Part shown: one piece after another, positions 1 through 6,257 of the stretch
Layout: every line of letters begins with the position of its first letter
Position numbering within the stretch: the stretch's first letter is position 1
DNA from: Acholeplasmatales bacterium
GTDB taxonomy: Bacteria > Bacillota_I > Bacilli_A > Acholeplasmatales > Anaeroplasmataceae
Assembly (NCBI GenBank): GCA_900770055.1
Contig: CAAGJD010000037.1
Span: 1 to 12,892 of the forward strand
Length of the DNA: 12,892 nt
Reading direction: 5' to 3'
Made by a program: the position numbers and the translations under genes
The notes under the pieces: generated by a model
Databases searched by the model: none
What the model was told of the DNA's origin: nothing
What the model saw: only the letters and a program-made list of their open reading frames with translations

Positions 1-7
1 AATACAT
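1..7 (-). CDS. 5' end of an unidentified gene running off the left edge
   Basis: Only the start codon (5-7) and the beginning of the second codon lie in the window, so the product cannot be named. The start is well supported: a consensus AGGAGG ribosome site lies at 15-20, seven bases before the ATG, and a promoter lies about 40 bases further upstream (46-73). A terminator at 119-141 separates this gene from the phosphorylase operon, so it is an independent transcription unit in the same direction as everything else here. Confidence 0.6.
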
Positions 8-45
8 TATATCGCCTCCTTTTGTCAAATATTAAGTTCAACTTT

Positions 46-73
46 ATTTTAGCCAAAAATACTTGAATGTCAA
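46..73 (-). promoter_or_regulatory. Promoter of the left-edge gene
   Basis: On the minus strand a consensus -35 box TTGACA (68-73) is followed after 16 bases by TAAAAT (46-51). The ATG with its strong ribosome site is about 40 bases downstream. Both hexamers are close to the sigma-A consensus. Confidence 0.6.
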
Positions 74-118
74 TATAATGTTTTGAATTTAATAATCACA
101 ATTCAACCATTTTGGTAA

Positions 119-141
119 CAAAAAAACTCTAATAGAGTTTT
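119..141 (-). terminator. Intrinsic terminator after the AbiE-phosphorylase unit
   Basis: A perfect hairpin with arms AAAACTCT (123-130) and AGAGTTTT (134-141) has a 3-nt loop. On the minus strand it is followed by a T run. It ends the transcript coming from the phosphorylase gene, about 150 bases after that gene's stop. The plus-strand side is also T-rich, so it could work in both directions. Confidence 0.65.
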
Positions 142-200
142 CATTTTAAACACTTGTATATTTAATTATCATAGATAATTACTTCGTTTTTTCCCTTAAA

Positions 201-240
201 TCACCCACGTGCGAGCCCCTCTCGAGTGTTTCCGCATTTT
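201..240. other. GC-rich structured element A, related to element B
   Basis: This short GC-rich island sits in the otherwise almost pure A+T tail after the phosphorylase gene. TGCG (210-213) can pair with CGCA (233-236), and CGAG with CTCG inside it. It shares the core ACGTGCGA (207-214) and a following CGCATT (233-238) with element B near 3497-3518. It lies before the terminator at 119-141, so it would be part of the 3' untranslated RNA of the AbiE operon. A second hairpin of 8-bp arms (163-170/174-181) lies between it and the terminator. Its function is unknown: it could be a structured RNA, a recombination site or a mobile-element end. Confidence 0.4.
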
Positions 241-291
241 TCTAGTTATATATTTTTTTTAAAAATTTTAGAAAACATATTAAAAAGTCAA

Positions 292-1065
292 TTAAATGTT
301 ATACATTATTTTTATACCTAATTCAAATGCTAAAAACATAATTTTAGTTTTATCATCTAATCTAGCTCCGCCAGATAAACTTCTAGGGTCCCAATTAGAA
401 TGATCTAGATTATCTCCTGCATAAAAGAATTGAAAAAAATCAGTTCCTCTAAAATCACATACGGCCTGCATCGCAGAGCATTCCATTTCAACACAAATAG
501 CTCCTTGCTTCTTTCTTAATGCTACTTTTTCTTTAGTTTCTCTATATGGTGCATCAGTTGTCCAAGTTCTTCCTTCAACATAAGGATAGCCAAATTCTTT
601 AAGTACCTCTTTAAATTCTTCTTTATATTTTTTATTTACTTCAATAGTGTCACTTGCTTTGACATAATGATAGCTAGTACCTTCATCTCTTAAAGCACTA
701 GTTGGAATAATAATACCGCAATCTTCAATACTTTTATCAAGCACTCCACAATTCCCAAGTAGTATAATTCTTTTGCTTCCCATCGCCATTAAATCTTCAT
801 ATTGATTAACACAAAGTGGGGCACCTACCAAAGAATGAAATAAAGCAAATCTTTTCCCTTTATATTCAACTTCATAAATAGGATTTAATCCTACTGATGA
901 GTGAACATCACCAATTTTTTTAAAATTAAATGTGGCAAGCACTTTATTAAATAGTTTTTCAGAGAAACATGAAATAGTTACCTCAGGAAAATTATCAATT
1001 CTACTTGCACACATTTCCGGCATAATTATAGCTTCTTTATTTTCATCAAAATCATTTAACAACAT
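292..1065 (-). CDS. Nucleoside phosphorylase (PNP/uridine phosphorylase family)
   Basis: This 257-residue protein of the PNP_UDP_1 family would cleave the glycosidic bond of a nucleoside with phosphate, giving ribose-1-phosphate and free base in the cytosol. Family signatures are GNCGVLD (104-110), RDEGTSYHY (126-134), TTDAPYRET (169-177) and the ribose/base-binding segment CVEMECSAM (191-199); length is normal for the family. The N-terminus resembles the uridine-phosphorylase-like branch, but the sequence alone does not decide between uridine and purine substrates. The start at 1065 is supported by a GGAG ribosome site embedded in the last codons of the AbiEii toxin gene, whose stop is only 2 bases upstream. 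It is therefore the third gene of the AbiE operon, an unusual place for a salvage enzyme. It may be a metabolic passenger or a nucleotide-depleting defence partner; the latter is inference. Confidence 0.88.
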   Translation of the reverse strand: MLLNDFDENKEAIIMPEMCASRIDNFPEVTISCFSEKLFNKVLATFNFKKIGDVHSSVGLNPIYEVEYKGKRFALFHSLVGAPLCVNQYEDLMAMGSKRIILLGNCGVLDKSIEDCGIIIPTSALRDEGTSYHYVKASDTIEVNKKYKEEFKEVLKEFGYPYVEGRTWTTDAPYRETKEKVALRKKQGAICVEMECSAMQAVCDFRGTDFFQFFYAGDNLDHSNWDPRSLSGGARLDDKTKIMFLAFELGIKIMYNI

Positions 1066-1067
1066 AA

Positions 1068-2057
1068 TTATAATACTCCATTAATTTCGTTTTCTAGTTT
1101 TTTTAATACATCTATTACTTCATCAAATGATGGAAATTCTTTAAAAAACATTGACTCCATCAATTTATAATCGTTTTTTAAATCATCAAGATTCTTAGGA
1201 ATCAATTTAAATGTTCCTGGTTTTGCTTCTTCAAATTTAGTCCATGCTCTATTGTAAAATGTCATTGTAAAGAGTCTAACATCTTCTAATAAACCGAAAT
1301 TATTCAATGCGTCATTTTTAACATTAGAATAGTACATTTTATACAAATCATAGTAATGTCTCGAATATCTTTGAGGTATTTTACCATTTTCTCTATTAGC
1401 TTCTTGATGCAGTATTACCGCCTTTTTCCAAAATGTTCTAACCGGTAAAGTTACTCTCACATTGAAACTGACATTATCAAATAAATTAGGATAATATGTA
1501 GAAACATAACTTTTTATCTTTTTTGTCTCATAAGGCGTCCAAGATGCAATTGGTCCAATCTCAATCTTTACAGCATTTTTTATATATGATGAGTTATAAC
1601 TAGATGGATATTCTATATAGATAGCTAATTCTTCTTCTCTTAAAGAAATTTTTAATTCTTTATTTATTTCATTTGTTAAATCATTAGTTATTACTTTCAA
1701 TAATTTGTTTTTATAAAACTCTAGTGCTCTATTATTTAATTCATTTACCAATTTATTTTTTTGATTATTAGATTTATTAAACAAATCCTTGGAAAATGTA
1801 AAATCAATTATTTCACTATTTAATACAATATCAATGTCTTCAGACATTCTATCTATAAGATCATATGCTTTAGATAATGAAGTACCACCTTTGAATTCAA
1901 AATAATCTTTATAATCGCATCTATTAAATAAGTAATATAAAATATAACAAACCCATAAGTCTTTTTCAACTATTGAAGAAGCTAAACCACTTTTTCTTGA
2001 TGTTGCTTCAATAACTTCAGTAATCTCTTCCATACTTCTATTTAATAAATTAATCAT
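1068..2057 (-). CDS. abiEii: AbiEii-type nucleotidyltransferase toxin
   Basis: This 329-residue toxin belongs to a type IV toxin-antitoxin / abortive infection system. AbiEii-family proteins are nucleotidyltransferases with a DNA polymerase beta-like fold; relatives (MenT) transfer nucleotides to tRNA, AbiEii itself has been reported to prefer GTP. Visible signatures are EKDLWV (31-36), the nucleotide-binding GGTSLSKAYDLI (57-68), the metal-binding SEDIDIVL (72-79), RTFWKKAVILH in the C-terminal half and RHYYDLYKM. All are intact, so the enzyme is probably active. Its ATG overlaps the TGA of the antitoxin gene as ATGA, the usual translational coupling for this pair. The phosphorylase follows 2 bases after its stop. 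Confidence 0.92.
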   Translation of the reverse strand: MINLLNRSMEEITEVIEATSRKSGLASSIVEKDLWVCYILYYLFNRCDYKDYFEFKGGTSLSKAYDLIDRMSEDIDIVLNSEIIDFTFSKDLFNKSNNQKNKLVNELNNRALEFYKNKLLKVITNDLTNEINKELKISLREEELAIYIEYPSSYNSSYIKNAVKIEIGPIASWTPYETKKIKSYVSTYYPNLFDNVSFNVRVTLPVRTFWKKAVILHQEANRENGKIPQRYSRHYYDLYKMYYSNVKNDALNNFGLLEDVRLFTMTFYNRAWTKFEEAKPGTFKLIPKNLDDLKNDYKLMESMFFKEFPSFDEVIDVLKKLENEINGVL

Positions 2058-2659
2058 TTCGTTTTTAACTCCTTTAATTCCTTAACCAATTCATAAATCC
2101 AATTATCAACTGACTTTGCTTGGATTAGCGCATTATCAATTATTTCATTTGACACATTACTAGCTAAGATTCTTTTAGATTTATCATCAAAATTTTCTTT
2201 TCCATAATAATTTATTGCTTGAATTAAATACTGGACCATTTTATCCATATTAAACATTTTCTTTGTAGATGAGTGTTTAAAATTAATAATGTTCCCATCA
2301 ATACTATATTTTTTATATGGGCCACTAGATGAATATGTATATATCTGTGGCAATTGGGTAGATAACCCAAAATAATTAATTGCAACTTCACCTGTAGGAA
2401 CAATATCCCAGCCAAATTTTCGTGCTATACATTCTGATAAATCAAAAATATTGCAAGGAAGACATTCATTCAATAAAGCAGAGTATTTAGGCTTCATATA
2501 GATTCCATCAAGAACTTTTATAATTTTATTTTTATTTATAAGTCTTTGAATGATTTTTTTTATATTCTCATAATTAGTTAAATCTAGAAAATCATTAAGA
2601 ATAAAAACAGCGCCATCTTTTAAATTATCAATTCTAAGTTCAACATCTTTAGATATCAT
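2054..2659 (-). CDS. abiEi: AbiEi-family antitoxin (DUF6088-like, winged helix)
   Basis: This protein of about 201 residues is the antitoxin and likely autorepressor of the AbiE pair. The N-terminal part (GAVFILNDF, then IIQRLINKNKIIKVLDGIYMKP) is the winged-helix region of DUF6088/AbiEi antitoxins. The C-terminal part carries the family's typical GEVAINYFGLSTQ stretch. The reading frame stays open up to 2788, but the start at 2659 is chosen because a near-perfect promoter (2684-2712) lies inside the longer frame, and because GGTGAT precedes this ATG. AbiEi proteins act without contacting the toxin and repress their own promoter by binding inverted repeats; such repeats flank the -10 box here. 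The final codons overlap the toxin start. Confidence 0.85.
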   Translation of the reverse strand: MISKDVELRIDNLKDGAVFILNDFLDLTNYENIKKIIQRLINKNKIIKVLDGIYMKPKYSALLNECLPCNIFDLSECIARKFGWDIVPTGEVAINYFGLSTQLPQIYTYSSSGPYKKYSIDGNIINFKHSSTKKMFNMDKMVQYLIQAINYYGKENFDDKSKRILASNVSNEIIDNALIQAKSVDNWIYELVKELKELKTK

Positions 2660-2672
2660 ATCATCACCATCT

Positions 2673-2704
2673 TTGTCCCTTTTATTATACAATTTTAGGG
2701 ACAA
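2673..2704. promoter_or_regulatory. Probable AbiEi operator (inverted repeat)
   Basis: Two 8-bp arms, TTGTCCCT (2673-2680) and AGGGACAA (2697-2704), form a perfect inverted repeat with a 16-nt spacer. It encloses the -10 box and transcription start of the abiE promoter. Known AbiE systems are repressed by AbiEi binding to inverted repeats at this place; that these arms are the site is inference. Confidence 0.55.
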
Positions 2705-2712
2705 TTTGTAAA
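2684..2712 (-). promoter_or_regulatory. abiE promoter
   Basis: On the minus strand TTTACA (2707-2712), a 17-base spacer and a perfect TATAAT (2684-2689) form a strong sigma-A type promoter. The predicted transcript starts about 18 bases before the antitoxin ATG at 2659. Confidence 0.75.
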
Positions 2713-2740
2713 GAAAAAAATTAGCACTTATAAGTACTAA
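2711..2740 (-). terminator. Intrinsic terminator of the XRE regulator unit
   Basis: An almost perfect 20-base palindrome (2721-2740) folds on the minus-strand RNA into a stem of about 8 bp that contains a G-U pair. The same position is a C/A mismatch on the plus strand, which favours the minus strand. A T-rich run (2711-2720) follows. The stem is AT-rich and so of moderate strength. It separates the XRE unit from the abiE promoter immediately downstream. Confidence 0.5.
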
Positions 2741-2760
2741 TCTAGATGTGTTATATTTTT

Positions 2761-2847
2761 TTATTTCGAAGACAAGGATAAAGCGCAATTAATTCTTTTC
2801 CCATTAATGAGGATTGCTGATGTTGGAAAATCTATCATATCATTCAT
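2761..2847 (-). CDS. 28-codon ORF overlapping the XRE regulator stop (possible truncated partner)
   Basis: The ATG (2845-2847) overlaps the TGA of the XRE gene as ATGA, the arrangement expected for a translationally coupled second gene. The product starts MNDMIDFPTSAILINGK and stops after 28 codons, just before the terminator at 2711-2740. I do not recognise a family. Its position suggests the beginning of a toxin or partner gene that once followed the regulator and was truncated, perhaps when the AbiE cassette was inserted. It may also be a genuine small protein or not translated, since no clear ribosome site is seen. Confidence 0.3.
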   Translation of the reverse strand: MNDMIDFPTSAILINGKRINCALSLSSK

Positions 2848-3242
2848 CTTAAATACTTATTTCTTAAATAATCAGCTTGCTCTTTTGTAATTAGGTTTTC
2901 TATTTCACAAACATTAATACTACTATTTGCTTCATCTAAATAACAATCAAACAGAGGATTATTCCTGTTTCTTTTATTTTTAATGAAAACAATACTTTCT
3001 TTTAAAAAGCAAGGCAAATTCTCTTCATATTGAGGATTATATAGAATTGGTTCTAAATCAATTAATTCCTTTATATCACAGTTTAAAGCTTCTGCTATTT
3101 TCATAATAATTCTAACTCTACAATCTAGTATGTTACTTTTGCCAGAAAATATATCAAATAATGTGGTTTTGGATATTCCTGTTTCTTTTGATAATCGATA
3201 AACAGTATATCCTTTATTTTTTAAAAATGCATTGATATTCAT
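2844..3242 (-). CDS. XRE-family HTH transcriptional regulator
   Basis: A 132-residue DNA-binding protein. Residues about 5-62 form a Cro/CI-type helix-turn-helix (RLSKETGISKTTLFDIFSG, followed by the AEALNCDIKEL helix typical of HTH_3 domains). The C-terminal half (about 70-132) has no family I recognise and could contact a partner. The start is supported by a GGTGG ribosome site. The promoter contains a 10-bp-arm palindrome between its -35 and -10 boxes, so it very probably represses itself. It looks like the antitoxin/regulator half of a type II-like module, but the gene after it is only a 28-codon stub. Confidence 0.85.
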   Translation of the reverse strand: MNINAFLKNKGYTVYRLSKETGISKTTLFDIFSGKSNILDCRVRIIMKIAEALNCDIKELIDLEPILYNPQYEENLPCFLKESIVFIKNKRNRNNPLFDCYLDEANSSINVCEIENLITKEQADYLRNKYLR

Positions 3243-3262
3243 ATAAATTCACCACCATTTAT

Positions 3263-3291
3263 ATTATATCGGTTATCCGATATAATGTCAA
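3263..3291 (-). promoter_or_regulatory. XRE promoter with palindromic operator
   Basis: Consensus TTGACA (3286-3291), 17-base spacer and TATAAT (3263-3268) on the minus strand. The spacer is filled by a perfect inverted repeat with arms ATTATATCGG (3263-3272) and CCGATATAAT (3277-3286) around TTAT. The repeat overlaps both boxes, so a dimeric repressor bound here would block RNA polymerase. The neighbouring XRE protein is the obvious candidate. The symmetry also creates a TATAAT on the plus strand, but without a good -35 box. Confidence 0.75.
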
Positions 3292-3477
3292 TTTAATTAC
3301 ATATTTTCATCAACATTATAAGATTAAAAAAAGCCTTGAAAAATAAATCCATTTGTAGATCAATTGCTTCTTATATTATTTAAATAATTTAATTTGAGCT
3401 ATCTTGCTTATATTTTAATTATGCTATAATTAATATCTTTTTTTTATTTCATTTAAAAAATCAGATTTACACAATGG

Positions 3478-3547
3478 TAATGTTGATACCCTCTCAACGT
3501 GCGACCGCTTTTCGCATTGTTTTATACATAAAAATAAATCAACATTA
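3478..3547. other. Structured element B bounded by a 10-bp inverted repeat
   Basis: This lies in the 336-base gap between the XRE and DUF3800 genes. Outer arms TAATGTTGAT (3478-3487) and ATCAACATTA (3538-3547) are perfectly complementary. Inside, TGCGA (3500-3504) pairs with TCGCA (3512-3516), and GTTGA can alternatively pair with TCAAC at 3494-3498. The core ACGTGCGA plus CGCATT is shared with element A. On the minus strand it would be in the 3' untranslated RNA of DUF3800. The rest of the gap (3292-3477) is AT-rich and shows nothing I can name. Confidence 0.45.
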
Positions 3548-3578
3548 ATTAAGAAATCAACTCTAAAACACAAAGTTC

Positions 3579-4234
3579 TTATTTAATTTCTTTTTTATTA
3601 ATCATCTTAATATAATTTTTCTTTAAATGTCTTGAATCAATAAATTTTAATTCTGATTTTGAAAGTTCCTTAAAGTTCCCTTTTAATTCTAACAATCTTA
3701 CAGTAGTAATAAAATCTGCTACTTGAAATAATCTATAATCATATGGATGAACTTCCTTTTTAAAATCATAGTCTAATCCTGTAATAGCTAAAGAATTATT
3801 CAATATTCTAGTTATATGATGTTGTCCATTATCATAATAAACAATTATTTTATAATCCTTAAAATCATCATAATGATCCATAAAAAAATTATATAATTCT
3901 CTAATCATCTTACGTTCAAGTTTTAATATATCGTTATTATATTCTTTCTTTATATATGAAAAACTTTTACAATTTATAGGTAAACTCATTGTAAACATAA
4001 ATATTGATTGAAATAATCTTTTTCTTTCTTCTATAGTTGTGTTTTCAAACGGTGGTTCTCTTCTTATAATAGGGCCCGCATGAAATACTGGCTTGTCCTT
4101 GATTTTTTCAATATTCGAAGATATATTAAGTTTTTGGTCATGAAACACTAATGTTATTAAATAATACTTTGATGCATCTTTAATGAAACCAAAATCGCCA
4201 GATTCATCTATAAAAAAACTTAATATTTTTCCAT
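3579..4234 (-). CDS. DUF3800 protein with an apparent frameshift at codon 3
   Basis: The body (3579-4223) encodes a DUF3800 protein of roughly 215 residues. This family is predicted to have an RNase H-like fold, with a conserved N-terminal DESGD as probable metal-binding residues. DESGDFG is read at about 4188-4208, and HHITRIL and the C-terminal YRLFQVADFI, typical of the family, follow. No ATG, GTG or TTG lies in frame upstream of DESGD. The natural start is the ATG at 4232-4234, with GGGAG in front, but that frame stops after four codons. Adding one A to the A5 run after the ATG gives MEKILSFFIDESGDFG, a typical family start. So there is a 1-nt deletion (real inactivation, slippage-dependent expression or sequence error). 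A GTG at 4146-4148 could start a 189-residue product lacking the DESGD motif. An RNA with terminator lies directly upstream. Confidence 0.7.
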
Positions 4235-4246
4235 CAAACCACTCCC

Positions 4247-4277
4247 AATAAAAATAAAAAGCGGGACTATTTCCCGC
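4247..4277 (-). terminator. Intrinsic terminator between the small RNA and DUF3800
   Basis: Stem GCGGGA/TCCCGC (arms 4272-4277 and 4261-4266) with a 5-base loop, followed on the minus strand by TTTTTATTTTTATT. This strong terminator lies 13 bases before the ATG at 4234. DUF3800 would be expressed only by read-through or processing. Confidence 0.75.
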
Positions 4278-4358
4278 CGTTGGTGGACCAAGGCAAAAGC
4301 CAGCCCAATGTCATATGACATTTTAGTATATGTTAATCTTCAAATAAACATACCTTGT
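4247..4358 (-). ncRNA. Candidate small structured RNA upstream of DUF3800
   Basis: A promoter at 4365-4392 and an intrinsic terminator at 4247-4277 define a transcript of about 110 nt containing no usable ORF. It holds a perfect 16-bp palindrome AATGTCATATGACATT (4307-4322), a GGC-TTTT-GCC hairpin (4292-4301), a TTGG-TCCA-CCAA hairpin (4280-4291) and the GC-rich terminator stem. Compared with the surrounding DNA it is clearly GC-rich. Structured RNA motifs named DUF3800-I to -XI were reported by comparative genomics next to DUF3800 genes; I recall this but cannot tell whether this RNA matches any of them. It does not look like SRP RNA, tmRNA, RNase P or 6S RNA. The promoter-RNA-terminator-protein order is also that of type III toxin-antitoxin loci. 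Confidence 0.55.
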
Positions 4359-4364
4359 AAATAT

Positions 4365-4392
4365 ATTTTACCACATTTTTTTTATTTTACAA
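4365..4392 (-). promoter_or_regulatory. Promoter of the small RNA
   Basis: TTGTAA (4387-4392), 16-base spacer and an extended -10 TGGTAAAAT (hexamer 4365-4370) on the minus strand. The predicted start is near 4358. The stretch between this promoter and the NYN gene stop at 4479 is AT-rich and holds no recognisable gene; a 22-codon open stretch there (about 4404-4469) has no ribosome site. Confidence 0.6.
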
Positions 4393-4478
4393 GATAGCGA
4401 TAATTATTTTTTATTGATCGCATATTCCATTTTATTGATAAATTCTAGGACCATTTCTTTAGGATTTGTTAATTAAAT

Positions 4479-5312
4479 TTAAAAAGGTAAATCATCATCA
4501 AAATCAGTTATAATTACTTCTTTTACCTGGGTAGTAGTTTTAGGTTTTTTAGTTTTTGAATTAGAGGCTTTTTTAGTTGTTTTTTTAGTTTTTTTCTTTT
4601 TAGGTGCCTCTACTTTAGGTTTTTCCTTTTTATCAATAAGTGATAAGACAAAATTATTTTTAATTTCTTCTATAACCTCTATTGTTGGGCATTCATTTTT
4701 AAATAGATCTAAAGGCTTTTTATATCCATAATTTCTTACATCAAAATCTGGATATACTTTTCTTATTGCCTCTACTACTCTTGACAATTGACAAACTCCT
4801 TCTAAAGAATTAAGTACTGATTCTGCAACCTCAAAAATCTTTGAAAGTGGTGTAAAATCACTTGCAACATCCTCCTGTGCATCATTGTTGTTAAAAATAT
4901 TTTCTGTAAAGATAAAAGTTGTACAAGAGGAACGATAAGATTCAGGAGTATCCTTTCTTCCGATACCAATAACTTCTTTTCCAGCATTTCTCCATACTCT
5001 TGCTAAAGGAGTATAGTCACTATCTGAGGCAATGATAATAATACCATCGATAAATGATTTTTCATATAATATTTTCATTCCTTCAATTACAAGAGAAATA
5101 TCTAAAGAATTTTTACCTTTAGTGAAATTCATGGTTTGAATGCAGGTAATAGCGTTTTTTTGACAAATTTCAAGCCAAGATGAAACCTGAGGCTGTGTGA
5201 AATTTCCTACTAGGTAGCGGATTGGTGTGTCACCATATTTTGATAGTTCCTGAAAAATTTCATTCATTCTTGGTTGAGCATTTTCAGAATCAATTAATAA
5301 TGCATATTTCAT
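4479..5312 (-). CDS. NYN-domain (PIN-like) protein with LOTUS/OST-HTH domain and SSB-like C-terminal tail
   Basis: A 277-residue predicted RNase-fold protein. Residues 1-140 form a NYN (LabA/DUF88) domain with the acidic residues expected of a PIN-like site: D8 in LLIDSEN, D71 in SLDISLVIEG, D97 and D99 in ASDSDYTPLA. Residues about 153-225 look like a LOTUS/OST-HTH domain, which binds RNA in relatives. A lysine-rich linker (228-262) follows, and the protein ends ITDFDDDLPF. That acidic end is the same as the C-terminal peptide of bacterial SSB, which recruits repair and replication proteins. The gene starts 14 bases after the rluA-family gene, with AGGAG before its ATG, and is last in the operon. 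Nucleic-acid binding or cleavage is likely; the tail's role is inference. Confidence 0.85.
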   Translation of the reverse strand: MKYALLIDSENAQPRMNEIFQELSKYGDTPIRYLVGNFTQPQVSSWLEICQKNAITCIQTMNFTKGKNSLDISLVIEGMKILYEKSFIDGIIIIASDSDYTPLARVWRNAGKEVIGIGRKDTPESYRSSCTTFIFTENIFNNNDAQEDVASDFTPLSKIFEVAESVLNSLEGVCQLSRVVEAIRKVYPDFDVRNYGYKKPLDLFKNECPTIEVIEEIKNNFVLSLIDKKEKPKVEAPKKKKTKKTTKKASNSKTKKPKTTTQVKEVIITDFDDDLPF

Positions 5313-5326
5313 ATAATTCTCCTTAT

Positions 5327-6256
5327 TTATTTTGTGTCAAAAAGACTTCTAAAGCTTCCTGGAATAGGAGCTTCTATCCTAATTAGCTCTTTAGTTAATG
5401 GATGAATAAATTCTAAAATATTCGCATGAAGTCCTAATCTATTAAGTGGGTTTTTAGTATGTCCATATTTAGTATCTCCAATAATTGGATGACCAAGTGC
5501 TTGCATATGAACTCTTATTTGGTTTTTTCTACCTGTTAGAATATTAATATTAAGCATTGAATAATTATTATTTTCTTTAATAACCTTATAATTTGTTATC
5601 GCCTTTTGGCCATTTTTATTAGTTGTAGAATAAACCATATTATTTTGATTTTCCATTAGATAAGAGGTAATTGTATCTTCCTTTTTATCCAATCTTCCTT
5701 CAATAATAGCAATATAGCCTCTTGTTTTTACATACTCATTCCATTTTAGCTTAAGCATTGAATGAAGCTTGACGTTTTTTGTAAAAACTAAAACTCCTGA
5801 TGTTTCTTTATCTATTCTATGAAGCTGAAAAGCTCTTAATGTTGGATTTTTATTTGCTAAATATTGATTTACATATTTATAAGCACATTCATCATCCTTT
5901 TCATTTTCAACTGATAATAGACCAAATGGCTTATCAATTGCGATAAAGTCTTCATCCTCATATAAAATATTAAATGTATAAAATTTCTTTTTTTCTTTTT
6001 TAATTACCTTCTTTTCTAAGACTTGAGGCCTTTTTGTTATTTTAACCTCATCATCCTTTGCAAGCATATAATTATATTTAGTAACTACTATACCATTTAC
6101 TAATACCATATGATTAGTTAATAATGATTTAACATTATTTCTTGATGTTTTACATTTTTTTAGAAGAAAATCTAAAAGCTCATCACTGTGATTAACAGTA
6201 AATATATGAGTATATTCAATTTTTCTTTCTTTATTATTTTTAGTATTATAGCCCAT
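5327..6256 (-). CDS. RluA-family pseudouridine synthase
   Basis: A 309-residue enzyme converting uridine to pseudouridine in rRNA or tRNA. An N-terminal S4 RNA-binding domain (about residues 20-75, containing VLVNG) is followed by the catalytic domain. The catalytic motif HRIDKETSGV (146-155) contains Asp149, and the RVHMQALGHPIIGDTKYG segment of the family is present near the C-terminus. The frame is open to 6286, but the ATG at 6254-6256 is preferred: GGAG precedes it by 7 bases and it lies one base after the glpK stop, whereas the upstream start would overlap glpK by 29 bases and lacks a ribosome site. Length and domain order fit RluC/RluD-type enzymes; the exact target uridine cannot be told. 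Confidence 0.92.
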   Translation of the reverse strand: MGYNTKNNKERKIEYTHIFTVNHSDELLDFLLKKCKTSRNNVKSLLTNHMVLVNGIVVTKYNYMLAKDDEVKITKRPQVLEKKVIKKEKKKFYTFNILYEDEDFIAIDKPFGLLSVENEKDDECAYKYVNQYLANKNPTLRAFQLHRIDKETSGVLVFTKNVKLHSMLKLKWNEYVKTRGYIAIIEGRLDKKEDTITSYLMENQNNMVYSTTNKNGQKAITNYKVIKENNNYSMLNINILTGRKNQIRVHMQALGHPIIGDTKYGHTKNPLNRLGLHANILEFIHPLTKELIRIEAPIPGSFRSLFDTK

Positions 6257-6257
6257 T

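Noticed and set aside
2660..2788. N-terminal extension of the AbiEi antitoxin frame
   Set aside because: It contains the abiE promoter and the XRE terminator, has no ribosome site, and adds residues outside the family.
201..3547. Elements A and B read on the minus strand resemble the upper helix of group II intron domain V (ATGCG...AAA...TCGCACGT)
   Set aside because: The lower helix of domain V is absent in both, there is no domain VI and no reverse transcriptase gene in the window.
3478..3547. Element B as an integron attC site
   Set aside because: The inverted-repeat arms read GTT first and AAC last, opposite to the RYYYAAC...GTTRRRY order of attC, and no integrase is present.
4247..4358. 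Small RNA as SRP RNA, tmRNA, 6S RNA or a tracr-like RNA
   Set aside because: None of the conserved cores of these RNAs is present, and there is no CRISPR array or cas gene in the window.
4404..4454. 16-codon ORF after the NYN gene
   Set aside because: No ribosome site and no recognisable product; it is probably chance in AT-rich DNA or a small remnant.
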